Positions 26,326-34,718 are shown, counted from the stretch's first letter. The stretch: DNA of 64,000 bases from Blastococcus haudaquaticus (GCF_900230285.1 NZ_OCNK01000005.1:124001-188000); one strand, 5' to 3'. The notes: generated by a model not told the origin, from the sequence alone. Translations and numbers: made by a program.

Positions 26326-27587
26326 GGACGGTCCAGCCGCGCCCAGTCGGCGGCCATCGCCAGACGCTGGGCAGCCGTCGGGTGGGAGCCGAAGAACCAC
26401 TGCCACGCGGCCGGCGGATCGGGGTCGCTGAGGTTGGACCCGGCGAGGTCCTGCTGCATGGCCGCGAAGGCGTCCGGATCACGCGTGAGATCGAGGGCGT
26501 GCACGTCCGCGCGGGCCTCGACGTGTCGCGAGACGGCGTTCTGGACCGGCGTGGACACCAGCGTGCCGACCGTCATCAGGAACAGCAGCAACGGGATCAC
26601 CCGGGGGTCGCCGGCCGAGTCGGCCCCGGCACGGCGGAGCAGCCGGGGCGACGACAGCAGCCAGCCGAGCGCCGCCACCCCGGCACCGGCCCCCAGGGCG
26701 CCCATGAGCGTCCCGGTCAGGACGTCGTCCGTGGCCACGTGCCCGAGCTCGTGGGCGACGATCGACTCGATCTGGTCGTCGGGCAGCCGGTCCAGCACGG
26801 TGTCGTAGAGGACCACCCGACGGGTCGAACCGAATCCCGACACGTACGCGTTGAGCGCCGTCGTGCGGCGTGAGGCATCGGACACCAGGACGTCCTGGAC
26901 CGGGGTGCCGTTCTCCTCGGCCAGCTGGAGCAGGTCGGCGCGCAACTGGCCGGCCGCCAACGGCTCGAAGCGGTTGAAGGCGGGCTCGACCAGGACCGGC
27001 CAGAGGAACGAGCCGGCGACCACCAGGGCAGCTGCCCCGGCGCCCGCCCAGGCCCACCAGGTCCGCGGCGCGCGACGGGCGAGCCAGACCAGGACCAGCA
27101 GGCTCAGTGCCGTCAGGGCGGCGTCGATGGCCACCGACACCCAGACGTCGCGCAGCCACAGCCCCCAGCTGCGCGTGGAGAGCCCGTAGCGGTGGCGGAC
27201 GACCTCGCCGTAGGCCGACAGCGGCAGGGTGACCAGGCGCCCGAGCACCGCGAGCGCGACCACGCCCAGCAGGACCTGCCACACCCAGCCGCCCCCGAGC
27301 GGCGCCGCGGCCGCACGGACGATGCGGGCGCCGGCCCGGGTCAGCCCCAGGAGCGCGGAGACGGCCAGTCCCAGCAGCAGGGACACCAGCGAGGCGGGAC
27401 GCAGCGCGGCCGCGAAGGCCTCCGCCCTGGCCACCCGATCCGCGGACAGCCCGGCCGTCGGGTCGACGGCGGTGTGCCCACCGGCCGGCTCGGGCAGGGG
27501 CACCCACGGCGTGCGGACGGCGATGACGACGGCGAGCGCGATGCCGAGGACCACCGCGGCGACCAGCGCAACGCGGCGGGCAGTCAC
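26322..27587 (-). CDS. M48-family membrane zinc metalloprotease (Ste24/CAAX protease type)
   Basis: A 421-residue integral membrane protease with about five to seven helices, including residues 8-28 and pairs around 70-200. The zinc site is VAHELGHVATDD (HExxH) plus the third ligand in VSRHVEARADVHAL (ExxxD). YGLSTRSWGLW and DASRRTTALNAYVSGFG are typical of the Ste24 group. It may clear damaged membrane proteins; the substrate is unknown. TAGGAT 7 nt upstream supports the GTG at 27587. It is coupled to pimB by a 4-nt overlap. Confidence 0.9.
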   Translation of the reverse strand: MTARRVALVAAVVLGIALAVVIAVRTPWVPLPEPAGGHTAVDPTAGLSADRVARAEAFAAALRPASLVSLLLGLAVSALLGLTRAGARIVRAAAAPLGGGWVWQVLLGVVALAVLGRLVTLPLSAYGEVVRHRYGLSTRSWGLWLRDVWVSVAIDAALTALSLLVLVWLARRAPRTWWAWAGAGAAALVVAGSFLWPVLVEPAFNRFEPLAAGQLRADLLQLAEENGTPVQDVLVSDASRRTTALNAYVSGFGSTRRVVLYDTVLDRLPDDQIESIVAHELGHVATDDVLTGTLMGALGAGAGVAALGWLLSSPRLLRRAGADSAGDPRVIPLLLFLMTVGTLVSTPVQNAVSRHVEARADVHALDLTRDPDAFAAMQQDLAGSNLSDPDPPAAWQWFFGSHPTAAQRLAMAADWARLDRP

Positions 27588-27594
27588 TCGACCG

Positions 27595-27600
27595 ATCCTA
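27595..27600 (-). promoter_or_regulatory. -10 hexamer of the M48 protease gene
   Basis: TAGGAT (minus strand) ends 7 nt before the GTG at 27587. Repeat copy B lies immediately upstream of it. Confidence 0.5.
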
Positions 27601-27662
27601 GAAGGACCCAGCTGCCCCCCACTGCTCGCAGGCTCGCAGCGGGACCCTGCAGCGGGGCCGAC
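27601..27662 (+). repeat. Dispersed structured intergenic repeat, copy B
   Basis: The sequence GAAGGACCC..GGGGCCGAC aligns with copy A over its whole length, with substitutions. Its outer stem is GCTGC (27611-27615) with GCAGC (27649-27653). Unlike the other copies it lies in a gene's upstream region (the M48 protease) rather than after a stop codon in the same orientation. Confidence 0.65.
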
Positions 27663-27668
27663 GAGCAA

Positions 27669-27698
27669 GGCCGGTGACCCCGTGTGGGGTCACCGGCC
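27669..27698 (-). terminator. Terminator of the RipC-like hydrolase gene
   Basis: A perfect 13-bp stem (27669-27681 with 27686-27698) has a 4-nt loop. It lies 27 nt past the stop of the hydrolase gene on the minus strand, isolating it from the M48-pimB unit. Confidence 0.8.
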
Positions 27699-27724
27699 CT
27701 GGTCGCTGTGGTGCTGGTCCTCGC

Positions 27725-28804
27725 TCAGCCGGCGATGCGGCGGGCGTGCGTGAAGCCGCTCATCGAGCCGAAGCTGGCCACCATGACCGGCTTGCTCGAC
27801 GTCGACGCGTGCACCATCTGCCCGTTGCCGATGTACATGGCCACGTGGCTGGTGGGGCTGTAGTAGAAGAGCAGGTCGCCCGGCTGCAGGTCGCTGACGG
27901 CCACCGGAGCGCCCATCTGCGACTGGCTGCGGCTCGAGTGCGGCAGGCTCACGCCGGCCGCGGAGTAGGCGTACTGGGTCAGCCCCGAGCAGTCGAACGC
28001 GTCCGGGCCGCCCGCCCCCCAGACGTAGGCGTCGCCGACCTGGGCGAGCGCCGTGTCGACCGCCACCTGCGCGGCCGCACTGGGAGCGATGACACCACTC
28101 GGGACCGCGGCGACCGGCTCGCCACCGTGGGCCCGGGCGACCTGCGCCTGCTGGGGCGCGGACAGGGCGTCGTACTGCCGCTGGTAGTCGGCGATCCTGC
28201 CCTCGAGCTCGTCCTGCTGAGCGGCGATCTCGTCGACGGCCCGCTGTGCCTCGGCCTCGGCCGCGTCGGCTGCCTCCTGGGCGCTCTCCGCGGCGTCCGA
28301 TGCCTCGGCGACCTCGAGGAGCTGCTCGCTCGTGTGGCCGGCGATGGCGTCGAGGGTGCCCAGCTGGTCGACGAGGTCCTCGGCCGAGTCGCTGGTGAGC
28401 AGGACGTTCAACCGCGAGAAGTTCTCGCCGGTGTAGGCGGAGCGGGCCAGCTGCCGGACCTGGCCGTCGAGCGAGTCGAGCTCCGCCTGCGCGTCGGCTG
28501 CGGCCTGCTCGGCACTCGCGACGGCGGCGTGCTGCTGCTCGAGCTGGACCTTCGCCTCGTTGAGCTGCTCGGTGACCACCTCGAGCTCGTGCTCGGCCTC
28601 GGCGACGAGCTGCGCCGCCTGCGCTGCGTCGGCGATGTCGCCCGGATCGGCAGCGGCGGTGCCCGGGAGGACGGTGAAGGTGAGGGCCGCGGTCACTCCG
28701 AGGAGCAGACCGGAGCGGAGCCAGCCGACGTGCCCGGGAGCGGACGGACGAGGACCGGCGGACTGTTCGAGGGCGTGCGGCAGTACGGCGTGTGGGGTCG
28801 CCAC
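27725..28804 (-). CDS. ripC: NlpC/P60 peptidoglycan endopeptidase (RipC-like)
   Basis: A 359-residue secreted cell-wall hydrolase. A signal peptide (LRSGLLLGVTAALTFTVLPGTAAADP) is followed by a long coiled coil (residues about 55-215) and a C-terminal NlpC/P60 domain with the catalytic Cys272 in FDCSGLTQY, histidine in SHVAMYIGN and second histidine in MVHAST. It cleaves the peptide stem of peptidoglycan, and the coiled coil probably keeps it inactive until bound to a partner such as FtsEX. It corresponds by position to Rv2190c. The GTG at 28804 lies 31 nt after the c-di-AMP riboswitch. Confidence 0.92.
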   Translation of the reverse strand: MATPHAVLPHALEQSAGPRPSAPGHVGWLRSGLLLGVTAALTFTVLPGTAAADPGDIADAAQAAQLVAEAEHELEVVTEQLNEAKVQLEQQHAAVASAEQAAADAQAELDSLDGQVRQLARSAYTGENFSRLNVLLTSDSAEDLVDQLGTLDAIAGHTSEQLLEVAEASDAAESAQEAADAAEAEAQRAVDEIAAQQDELEGRIADYQRQYDALSAPQQAQVARAHGGEPVAAVPSGVIAPSAAAQVAVDTALAQVGDAYVWGAGGPDAFDCSGLTQYAYSAAGVSLPHSSRSQSQMGAPVAVSDLQPGDLLFYYSPTSHVAMYIGNGQMVHASTSSKPVMVASFGSMSGFTHARRIAG

Positions 28805-28835
28805 GAGCGGCGGCTCTCCGTTTCTTCCTCTACGA

Positions 28836-28992
28836 CCGCCTACCGAGTTAGCTGACGGGTTCGGGCGGGGAAGATCGGCCCTATCTCCTGCGCACCGGCG
28901 AACCGGCCCGGCAGGAGAACTCACCCCAGGACTGCGGTGGGTCCCCGGCTCGCCGTCCGACACCTGTGCGGCGCCGTCGGGCGATTAGGCGG
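28836..28992 (-). promoter_or_regulatory. c-di-AMP (ydaO/yuaA) riboswitch
   Basis: Read on the minus strand, the 5' half has GAGCCGGGGACCCACC and CTGGGGTGA, and the 3' half has the highly conserved CCGAACCCGTCAGCTAAC. The closing stem P1 pairs CCGCCTA with TAGGCGG (28986-28992 with 28836-28842). These are the signature elements of ydaO aptamers, which in actinobacteria commonly control cell-wall hydrolase genes and lower expression when c-di-AMP is high. It sits in the leader of the RipC-like gene. Confidence 0.93.
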
Positions 28993-29004
28993 TGCCCGTC
29001 CGAG

Positions 29005-29024
29005 GTCACCCCTCTGCGGGTGAC
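29005..29024 (-). other. Hairpin between promoter and riboswitch
   Basis: GTCACCC and GGGTGAC form a 7-bp stem in the first bases of the predicted RipC-like transcript, upstream of the aptamer. It may protect the 5' end; no function is shown. Confidence 0.35.
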
Positions 29025-29046
29025 GACCACTCGGTCGGACCGGCTG

Positions 29047-29075
29047 ACCCTACGACCGTGGTGCTGCCGTGACAA
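29047..29075 (-). promoter_or_regulatory. Promoter of the riboswitch-RipC transcript
   Basis: On the minus strand TTGTCA (29070-29075) is followed after exactly 17 nt by TAGGGT (29047-29052), a good housekeeping sigma pair. Transcription would start near 29040 and give a leader of about 235 nt carrying the riboswitch. The remainder of the gap up to 29188 shows nothing further that I can support. Confidence 0.7.
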
Positions 29076-29188
29076 ACGGAGGGCCCTGGGACACCTGTGA
29101 CGAGAGTCGCGATCGGAACGTTCGCCCTGGTCATCGCGCCACGGTTCGCGGGTGTGACGTGAGGCGGACCGCTCCGTCCGCAGCCTGC

Positions 29189-29512
29189 TCAGCCCGTCCG
29201 ACGTCCCCCCTCGGACGCGCCCCCGGAGCCGTCCCGGTGCCGCAGCGGCGGGACGAGACCCACGTCCGCCAGGGCGCGGACGGCACGGCGCTCGACGTCG
29301 TCGAACTCCACCACCACGCCGGTCGGCGGGACGACGACGTCCTCGGCCGACAGCCCATCGCTCCCGGCGATGGTGGCCCGGGCGCGGTCGGTCAGCGGCA
29401 CGACCACCGGGTCGGCGCTCTGCCAGCCCGGCGGTGCCCCCAGCAGGACGGTGACGACGCAGTCGGCGCAGCCCGTCGGGCGTGCGGTGCAGGTGTCGCA
29501 GTCGATCAGCAT
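29189..29512 (-). CDS. Small Cys4 protein, conserved hypothetical
   Basis: A 107-residue protein starting MLIDCDTCTARPTGCADCVV. The four cysteines (residues 5, 8, 15, 18; CxxC-x6-CxxC) could bind zinc. It continues with LLGAPPGWQ and a GVVVEFDDVERRAVRALADVGLVPPL segment. Similar short proteins occur beside cell-wall hydrolase genes in actinobacteria, but the function is unknown. It lies 79 nt downstream of the NlpC-VanY gene on the same strand and upstream of the riboswitch promoter. Confidence 0.7.
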   Translation of the reverse strand: MLIDCDTCTARPTGCADCVVTVLLGAPPGWQSADPVVVPLTDRARATIAGSDGLSAEDVVVPPTGVVVEFDDVERRAVRALADVGLVPPLRHRDGSGGASEGGRRTG

Positions 29513-29591
29513 GGCTTTCTCCTCCGTGAGTCATCCGCACGGTAGGAACAGCCACCGACAATTCCGCTCCGGCGTCGCCCCGGCCACGGCC

Positions 29592-31331
29592 TCAGGTGCC
29601 GGCGTACTCCCAGTGCCAGGGCTCCTCGCGACCGTTGCCCGGTTCGGCCCAGTCGGGATGGAGGTAGCCGAACCGTCCCGCGTTGGCCTTCATCCAGGCG
29701 TACTGCGGGGTGCCGAACCTCTCGACACCGCCGCAGAGGTCCACCGCCAGCCCCCAGCCGTGGTTGCTGGTGCCGGGGACGGCGGCGAGCGCGGGCTTCT
29801 GGCCGTAGAGCCGCACCTGGCTCTCGTAGGTGCGGTAGGAGTCGGTGATGCAGAGGGGCGTCCCGAAGGCCCCCGCGAACGCTGCCGACATCGCCCGGTA
29901 GGCCGCCGCTGCATCGCAACGCAGGGAGTGCGCGCCCGCGCCGATCGGGCACATCGCGCTGGGCGGGATGAGCCCGTTGGGATAGCCGCCCCACGAGCGC
30001 GCGCCGTCGAAGCTGGGCGGGTAGACGGTGTTCCCGCACTCGACCCGCAGCGCGCCGCCGGCCGGACCCGGCGCCGGGACCGGTGCTCGCTGACCGAGGC
30101 TCGGCCGGCCGATCCCCATCACCTGGTCCGCCGGCAGAGTCCGCACCACCACCGCACCGGCCCGCGCGTCGGCGGCCAGCATCGTCTTCGGGTCGAGGGC
30201 GATCCCGACGTGCCCCAGGCCCGACTCGGGCGTACCGAGGAAGACGAGGTCACCGGGCAGCACGTCGGCCGGCGCGACGGGCGCCGTGACGGCGGAGAGG
30301 TCGGCCTGCGTCCCGGGCAGAGGGATCCCGGCCGCCCCGTACACCGACTGGACCAGCGAGCCGCAGTCCCACGAGTCCGGGCCCGCGGTCCCCGGCGCGT
30401 AGGGCCGGCCCAGGGCCTCCATCGCGGCGCTGACGGCGCTGAGGGTCTCGGCGGGGAGGACGAGCAGGGACGAGGGCTGACGCGGCAGCTGCGCAACCCC
30501 GGCCTGAGCCCCGCCACCGGCCGACCCCACCGGCACCAGTCCCGCCGGCAAGCCCGCGGGCGGGTTCTGCAGCGCGGACGCCGGCGGGGGCGTGACGCCG
30601 GCCGCCGCCAGCTCCGCGACGTAGGCCCGCCAGTTCGCCGCCGTCCGTTCGTTGACGTCCAGCTGCTCCTGCTGCAGCTGGGCCAGCTGGCGGTCGACGG
30701 CGCCCAGGGCCTCGCCCAGTTCGTCGGTGACCGCGGAGGCGGCTGCCTCGAGCTCGGCCACCGTGGCCGCCACCTCGTCGGCCCGCGCCCTCGCCTGGGT
30801 CAGCGCCGCCGTCGCCCGCTGCTGCTCGTCCAGCGCCGCCTGCCGGAGCTCCTCCGCGGCGCCGATCACGCGGGCGGCATGGGAGTCCACGACGTCCAGG
30901 AAGCCCATGGCCGCCACGACGTCGCCGGGATCACCGCCGGACAGCAGGAGCGTCAGCGGGCTGAGCGCCCCGCCGTCCCGGTACACCGCCGACGCGTACT
31001 CCGCGACCGCCTCCTGGTGGACGGCGAGCTCTCCCTCCGCGTCGGCGACGACCGCCTCGGCCTCGGCGACCGCCTGCTCGATGCGCGCCAGCTCCTCGCG
31101 AGCCGCGGCGACCTCCGCCTGCTGCTCCTGCAACCCCGTCTGCACCTCGGCGGCCCGCTGCTGCAACTGGTCCAGCGCCCGACTGTCCAGCACTGCAGTG
31201 GTGCCGCCGGGCTGGTCACTGGGCGCCGCCGCGGCGGGTCCCGAGCCGAGCAGGACGATCGCCAGCGCGGCGGATGCGGCGAGCGCACGCGTCGCCGGGC
31301 CTCGGGTGCGCCACGGAGAGCGCGGGAGCAT
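29592..31331 (-). CDS. Secreted NlpC/P60 - VanY fusion peptidoglycan hydrolase
   Basis: A 579-residue secreted protein. A signal peptide (ALAASAALAIVLLGSGPAAAA) precedes a long coiled coil (about residues 45-240) and an NlpC/P60 domain with Cys323 (WDCGSLVQ) and His374 (GLGHVGIAL). The usual third residue, histidine in the h-H-A motif, is replaced (MLAADARAG). The C-terminal 150 residues form an M15 D-Ala-D-Ala carboxypeptidase (VanY) domain: DSYRTYESQ, SNHGWGLAVDLCGG and EPWHWEY supply the zinc ligands and catalytic glutamate. It is thus a two-domain wall hydrolase, the first domain possibly weakened. Confidence 0.88.
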   Translation of the reverse strand: MLPRSPWRTRGPATRALAASAALAIVLLGSGPAAAAPSDQPGGTTAVLDSRALDQLQQRAAEVQTGLQEQQAEVAAAREELARIEQAVAEAEAVVADAEGELAVHQEAVAEYASAVYRDGGALSPLTLLLSGGDPGDVVAAMGFLDVVDSHAARVIGAAEELRQAALDEQQRATAALTQARARADEVAATVAELEAAASAVTDELGEALGAVDRQLAQLQQEQLDVNERTAANWRAYVAELAAAGVTPPPASALQNPPAGLPAGLVPVGSAGGGAQAGVAQLPRQPSSLLVLPAETLSAVSAAMEALGRPYAPGTAGPDSWDCGSLVQSVYGAAGIPLPGTQADLSAVTAPVAPADVLPGDLVFLGTPESGLGHVGIALDPKTMLAADARAGAVVVRTLPADQVMGIGRPSLGQRAPVPAPGPAGGALRVECGNTVYPPSFDGARSWGGYPNGLIPPSAMCPIGAGAHSLRCDAAAAYRAMSAAFAGAFGTPLCITDSYRTYESQVRLYGQKPALAAVPGTSNHGWGLAVDLCGGVERFGTPQYAWMKANAGRFGYLHPDWAEPGNGREEPWHWEYAGT

Positions 31332-31511
31332 CGGACCACCTCTGCGTTCGGGGCGCCTTCGCCCACCGGAGCAGATGGTGTCCCGTCCGGGGCGGGAACG
31401 CCAGGTGAGCAGCACCGTTCCCCCCGCCCGGGCGACGGCGAGGGCGACGCTCGCGGCTCGCGGAGCGGTCCTGCGCGGCGCGGCAATCACAAGAGTGTCA
31501 TTAGGCCGACC

Positions 31512-31517
31512 TACCGT
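31512..31517 (+). promoter_or_regulatory. -10 hexamer of the DEDDh/GIY-YIG nuclease gene
   Basis: TACCGT ends 7 nt before the GTG at 31525, and no ribosome site is present. This and the divergent hydrolase start leave a 193-nt gap (31332-31524) with no other feature I can support. Confidence 0.5.
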
Positions 31518-31524
31518 CCCGGTC

Positions 31525-33357
31525 GTGCCGTCCTCCCCCGCAGTTCCGCGCCCCACGACCCAGCGGTACGAGCAGGTGACCATCGAGGAAGTGGGCACCC
31601 CGCTGGCCGACGTCACGTTCGTCGTCGTGGACCTGGAGACGACCGGCGGGTCTCCCAAGGACAGCGCGATCACCGAGATCGGCGCCGTGAAGGTTCGCGG
31701 TGGCGTCATCCTGGGCGAGTTCCAGACCCTCGTCGACCCCGGCTGCGCCATCCCGCCGTACATCAGCGTCCTGACCGGGATCACCTCGATGATGGTGGCG
31801 GCCGCCCCGAGGATCGGAGCCGTCCTTCCCGGGTTCCTCGAGTTCGCCCGCGGCGCGGTGCTGGTCGCGCACAACGCGCCCTTCGACATCGGGTTCCTGA
31901 AGGCGGCGTGCGCGGAGAACGGCATCGCCTGGCCGGCCGCGGCGTCGGTCGACACCGCGGTCCTCGCCCGCCGGCTGCTGACCCGCGACGAGGTGCCCAA
32001 CTGCAAGCTCGCCACCCTCGCCCCCTACTTCTCGGCCAGCACCTCCCCCACCCACCGGGCGCTGGACGACGCCCGGGCGACCGTCGACGTCCTCCACGGC
32101 CTGTTCGAACGCCTCGGCCCGCTCGGCATCACCTCGCTGGAGGAGCTCACCGGGCTCACCCGCCAGGTGGACCCGGAGCGGCGGCGCAAGCGGCACCTGG
32201 CCGACGGCGTGCCGCACGGTCCGGGCGTCTACCTCTTCCGCGGGCCGCGTGACGAGCCGCTGTACGTCGGGACGTCGAACGACCTGCGCAGCCGCGTGCG
32301 CAGCTACTTCACCTCCGGCGAGCAGCGCAGCCGGATCACCGAGATGGTGGCCCTGTCCCAGCGCGTCGACGCCATCCCCTGCGCGCACGACCTCGAGGCC
32401 GCCGTCCGGGAGCTCCGGCTGATCGCCGAGCACAAGCCCCGGTACAACCGGCGCTCGCGCTTCCCCGAGCGTGCGCTGTGGATCCGGCTCACCGAGGAGC
32501 CGTTCCCCCGGCTCTCCGTCGTCCGTCGGGTGCGCCCCGGAGCGGGGGTCTTCCTCGGACCCTTCCCCGACCGGCGGGCTGCCGACGCAGCCGTGGCCGC
32601 CGTGCACGAGGCCCTGCCGTTGCGGCAGTGCACGACCCGCCTCTCGCCCCGGGTGCCGACGGCGGCCTGCGCGCTGTTCGACATGGGCCGGTGCGGCGGC
32701 CCCTGCATCGGCGCTCAGTCGGTGGCGGACTACGCCTCGATCGCCTCCGTCTTCCGCGCCGCGGTCGACCACGACCCGCGCGAGCTCGTCGCCCCGCTGC
32801 TGGGTCGCGTCGACCGGCTGGGGGCCGCGGAGCGCTACGAGGATGCCGCGGTCCTGCGTGACCGGGTCGCCGTCCTCGTGCGTGCCGTGCGCCGCCGTCA
32901 GCGGCTGGAGTCCCTGGCCGCCGTCCCGGAGCTGGTGCTCGCCCGGTCCGACGGCTCCGGCGGCTGGCACCTCTCCGTCGTGCGTCGTGGGCGGCTGGTG
33001 GCAGCGGGCGGCGCCCCGCGGGGCACCTCCGTGCGCGGCACGCTGCCCGGGCTCATGTCCACCGCGGAGACCCCGGTCGGCCCCGACGACGAGCTCGCCG
33101 CCACCGTCGACGAGACGGAGCTGATCCTGCGCTGGATGGAGAAGCCGGGGACCCGCCTCGTCGAGCTCACCGGGACCCTGGCGTGCGCCGCCCCGGGGAC
33201 GGGCTCCTTCAGCGGCTTCCTGAGCAGGGTGGAGGCCGGTCGGACCGACCGGAACCCCTTCTCCGACGACCGTTCCCTGGGCACCCGGGCGCGGCCGGAG
33301 CGGGTGTCTGCTGGCGCGGGCGTCCCGGTGCCCTCCCGGCTAGGCTCCTCGGCGTGA
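31525..33357 (+). CDS. DEDDh exonuclease fused to UvrC/Cho-like GIY-YIG nuclease
   Basis: A 610-residue two-nuclease fusion. Residues about 25-200 form a DnaQ-like 3'-5' exonuclease (VVDLETTGGSP, VAHNAPFDIGF, HRALDDARATVDVL). Residues about 230-320 form a GIY-YIG nuclease (GVYLFRGPRDEPLYVGTSND, with glutamate in AAVRELRLIAEHKPRYN), then UvrC-like Cys motifs (DMGRCGGPCIG) and a UVR-type helix pair (AERYEDAAVLRDRVAVL). It corresponds to M. tuberculosis Rv2191 and probably acts in DNA repair. The start at GTG 31525 rests on the promoter hexamer. Confidence 0.9.
   Translation: MPSSPAVPRPTTQRYEQVTIEEVGTPLADVTFVVVDLETTGGSPKDSAITEIGAVKVRGGVILGEFQTLVDPGCAIPPYISVLTGITSMMVAAAPRIGAVLPGFLEFARGAVLVAHNAPFDIGFLKAACAENGIAWPAAASVDTAVLARRLLTRDEVPNCKLATLAPYFSASTSPTHRALDDARATVDVLHGLFERLGPLGITSLEELTGLTRQVDPERRRKRHLADGVPHGPGVYLFRGPRDEPLYVGTSNDLRSRVRSYFTSGEQRSRITEMVALSQRVDAIPCAHDLEAAVRELRLIAEHKPRYNRRSRFPERALWIRLTEEPFPRLSVVRRVRPGAGVFLGPFPDRRAADAAVAAVHEALPLRQCTTRLSPRVPTAACALFDMGRCGGPCIGAQSVADYASIASVFRAAVDHDPRELVAPLLGRVDRLGAAERYEDAAVLRDRVAVLVRAVRRRQRLESLAAVPELVLARSDGSGGWHLSVVRRGRLVAAGGAPRGTSVRGTLPGLMSTAETPVGPDDELAATVDETELILRWMEKPGTRLVELTGTLACAAPGTGSFSGFLSRVEAGRTDRNPFSDDRSLGTRARPERVSAGAGVPVPSRLGSSA
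33341..33346 (+). promoter_or_regulatory. -10 hexamer inside the nuclease gene, for the Lrp-type gene
   Basis: TAGGCT ends 7 nt before the GTG at 33354, so the small downstream gene may also have its own start inside the nuclease 3' end. Confidence 0.4.
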
Positions 33358-33641
33358 TCACCGCCATCGTGATGATCGATGCAGCCACCGACGCGATCCC
33401 CGAGGTGGCGGCGGCCATCGCGGACCTCGACGGGGTGAGCGAGGTCTACTCCACCGCCGGCGAGGTCGACCTGATCGCCATCGTGCGCGTGCGCGAGTTC
33501 GAGCAGATCGCGGAGGTCATCGCCGGACGGATCAACAAGGTGCCCGGCGTGCTGGAGACCGAGACGCACATCGCGTTCCGCGCCTACTCGCGGCACGACC
33601 TCGACGCCGCCTTCTCGATCGGCTTCGAGTCCGGCAACTGA
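33354..33641 (+). CDS. Stand-alone Lrp/AsnC ligand-binding (RAM) domain protein
   Basis: A 95-residue protein made only of the Lrp/AsnC effector domain (ITAIVMIDAATDAIPEVAAA, VSEVYSTAGEVDLIAIVRV, VLETETHIAFRAY) with no helix-turn-helix. Such proteins form oligomers that bind amino acids and can modulate full-length Lrp partners. GTG overlap with the nuclease stop suggests coupling. It lies tail to tail with trpD, 11 nt away, so a link to tryptophan sensing is tempting but unproved. Confidence 0.85.
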   Translation: MITAIVMIDAATDAIPEVAAAIADLDGVSEVYSTAGEVDLIAIVRVREFEQIAEVIAGRINKVPGVLETETHIAFRAYSRHDLDAAFSIGFESGN

Positions 33642-33652
33642 GGACGGGGCCG

Positions 33653-34711
33653 TCAACCGCCCGCGGCTGTCCGGCTGACGGTCACCCAGCGCTCGAGTTG
33701 TGCCGTCGCGCGACCGTCGTCGATCGCGGCCGCCGCCCGCTCCATCCCGGCCGCGACGGCGTCGTGCAGCCGGGCGGACCTCGGGTCGAAGGCCGCGAGC
33801 GCGGCACCGGCGTTCAGCACCACCGCGTCGCGAACCGCCCCCGGCTCGCCCTCGAGGACCCGCCGGAAGACGTCGGCGTTGAACGCCGGAGGTCCGCCGC
33901 GGAGCGCGTCCGGCCCCGAGGGCGCGATGCCGAGCGCCGCGGGGTCGAGGCGGTCGGGCTCCACCTCGCCGTCCCGCACCACCCAGACCGACGACGTGGT
34001 GGCGGTGGTCAGCTCGTCGAGCCCGTCGTCGCCGCGGAACACCAGCGCACGACCGCCGCGGGCGGCGAGCACGTCGGCCATCACCGGCGCCATCCGTCGA
34101 TCGGCACATCCGATCGCGGCGGCCACGGGACGGGCGGGGTTGGTCAGCGGGCCGAGGAAGTTGAACACCGTGCCGATGCCCATCTCCCTGCGGGCCGGGC
34201 CGGCGTGACGCATGCCCGGGTGGAAGACCGGCGCGAAGAAGAAGCCGATGCCCGCCTCGGCGACGCAGCGGGCGACCCCCTGTGCCGGCAGGTCGATGAC
34301 GACCCCGAGCTCCTCGAGCACGTCGGCGGCGCCGGACGAGGACGACGCCGCGCGGCCGCCGTGCTTGGCGACCGGCGCTCCCGCCGCGGCGGTGACGACC
34401 GCCGCCATCGTCGAGATGTTCACCGTGTGGGCGCCGTCGCCGCCCGTGCCGACGATGTCGACGCACTCGGAGGACAGCTGCACCGGGGTGGCCTGCGCGA
34501 GCATCTCCGCGGCGAGCCCGGCCACCTCCTGGGCCGACTCCCCCTTCGCCCGGAGGGCCACGGCGAAGGCCGCCACCTGCACCGGCGTCGCCTCACCGGT
34601 CATGATCTCGCGCATCGCCCAGGACGTGTCCGCCGCCGACAGGTCCTGTCGGGCCAGCAACCGGGTGAACAGCGCCGGCCAGGTCGGCCCGCCCGCCTTC
34701 GGGGCGCTCAC
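33653..34711 (-). CDS. trpD: Anthranilate phosphoribosyltransferase
   Basis: A 352-residue enzyme of tryptophan synthesis that transfers phosphoribosyl from PRPP to anthranilate. PRPP and anthranilate motifs are [37 protein letters not shown] and [21 protein letters not shown] use the GTG at 34711, which leaves a 7-nt gap after the receiver-like gene. An ATG at 34747 would add 12 residues and overlap that gene by 29 nt. No other trp genes are adjacent. The neighbourhood (trpD beside ctaE) is conserved in actinobacteria. Confidence 0.92.
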   Translation of the reverse strand: MSAPKAGGPTWPALFTRLLARQDLSAADTSWAMREIMTGEATPVQVAAFAVALRAKGESAQEVAGLAAEMLAQATPVQLSSECVDIVGTGGDGAHTVNISTMAAVVTAAAGAPVAKHGGRAASSSSGAADVLEELGVVIDLPAQGVARCVAEAGIGFFFAPVFHPGMRHAGPARREMGIGTVFNFLGPLTNPARPVAAAIGCADRRMAPVMADVLAARGGRALVFRGDDGLDELTTATTSSVWVVRDGEVEPDRLDPAALGIAPSGPDALRGGPPAFNADVFRRVLEGEPGAVRDAVVLNAGAALAAFDPRSARLHDAVAAGMERAAAAIDDGRATAQLERWVTVSRTAAGG

Positions 34712-34718
34712 CGGCGGC

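Noticed and set aside
31332-31511. A second c-di-AMP riboswitch before the NlpC-VanY gene
   Set aside because: None of the conserved ydaO blocks is present on the minus strand there.
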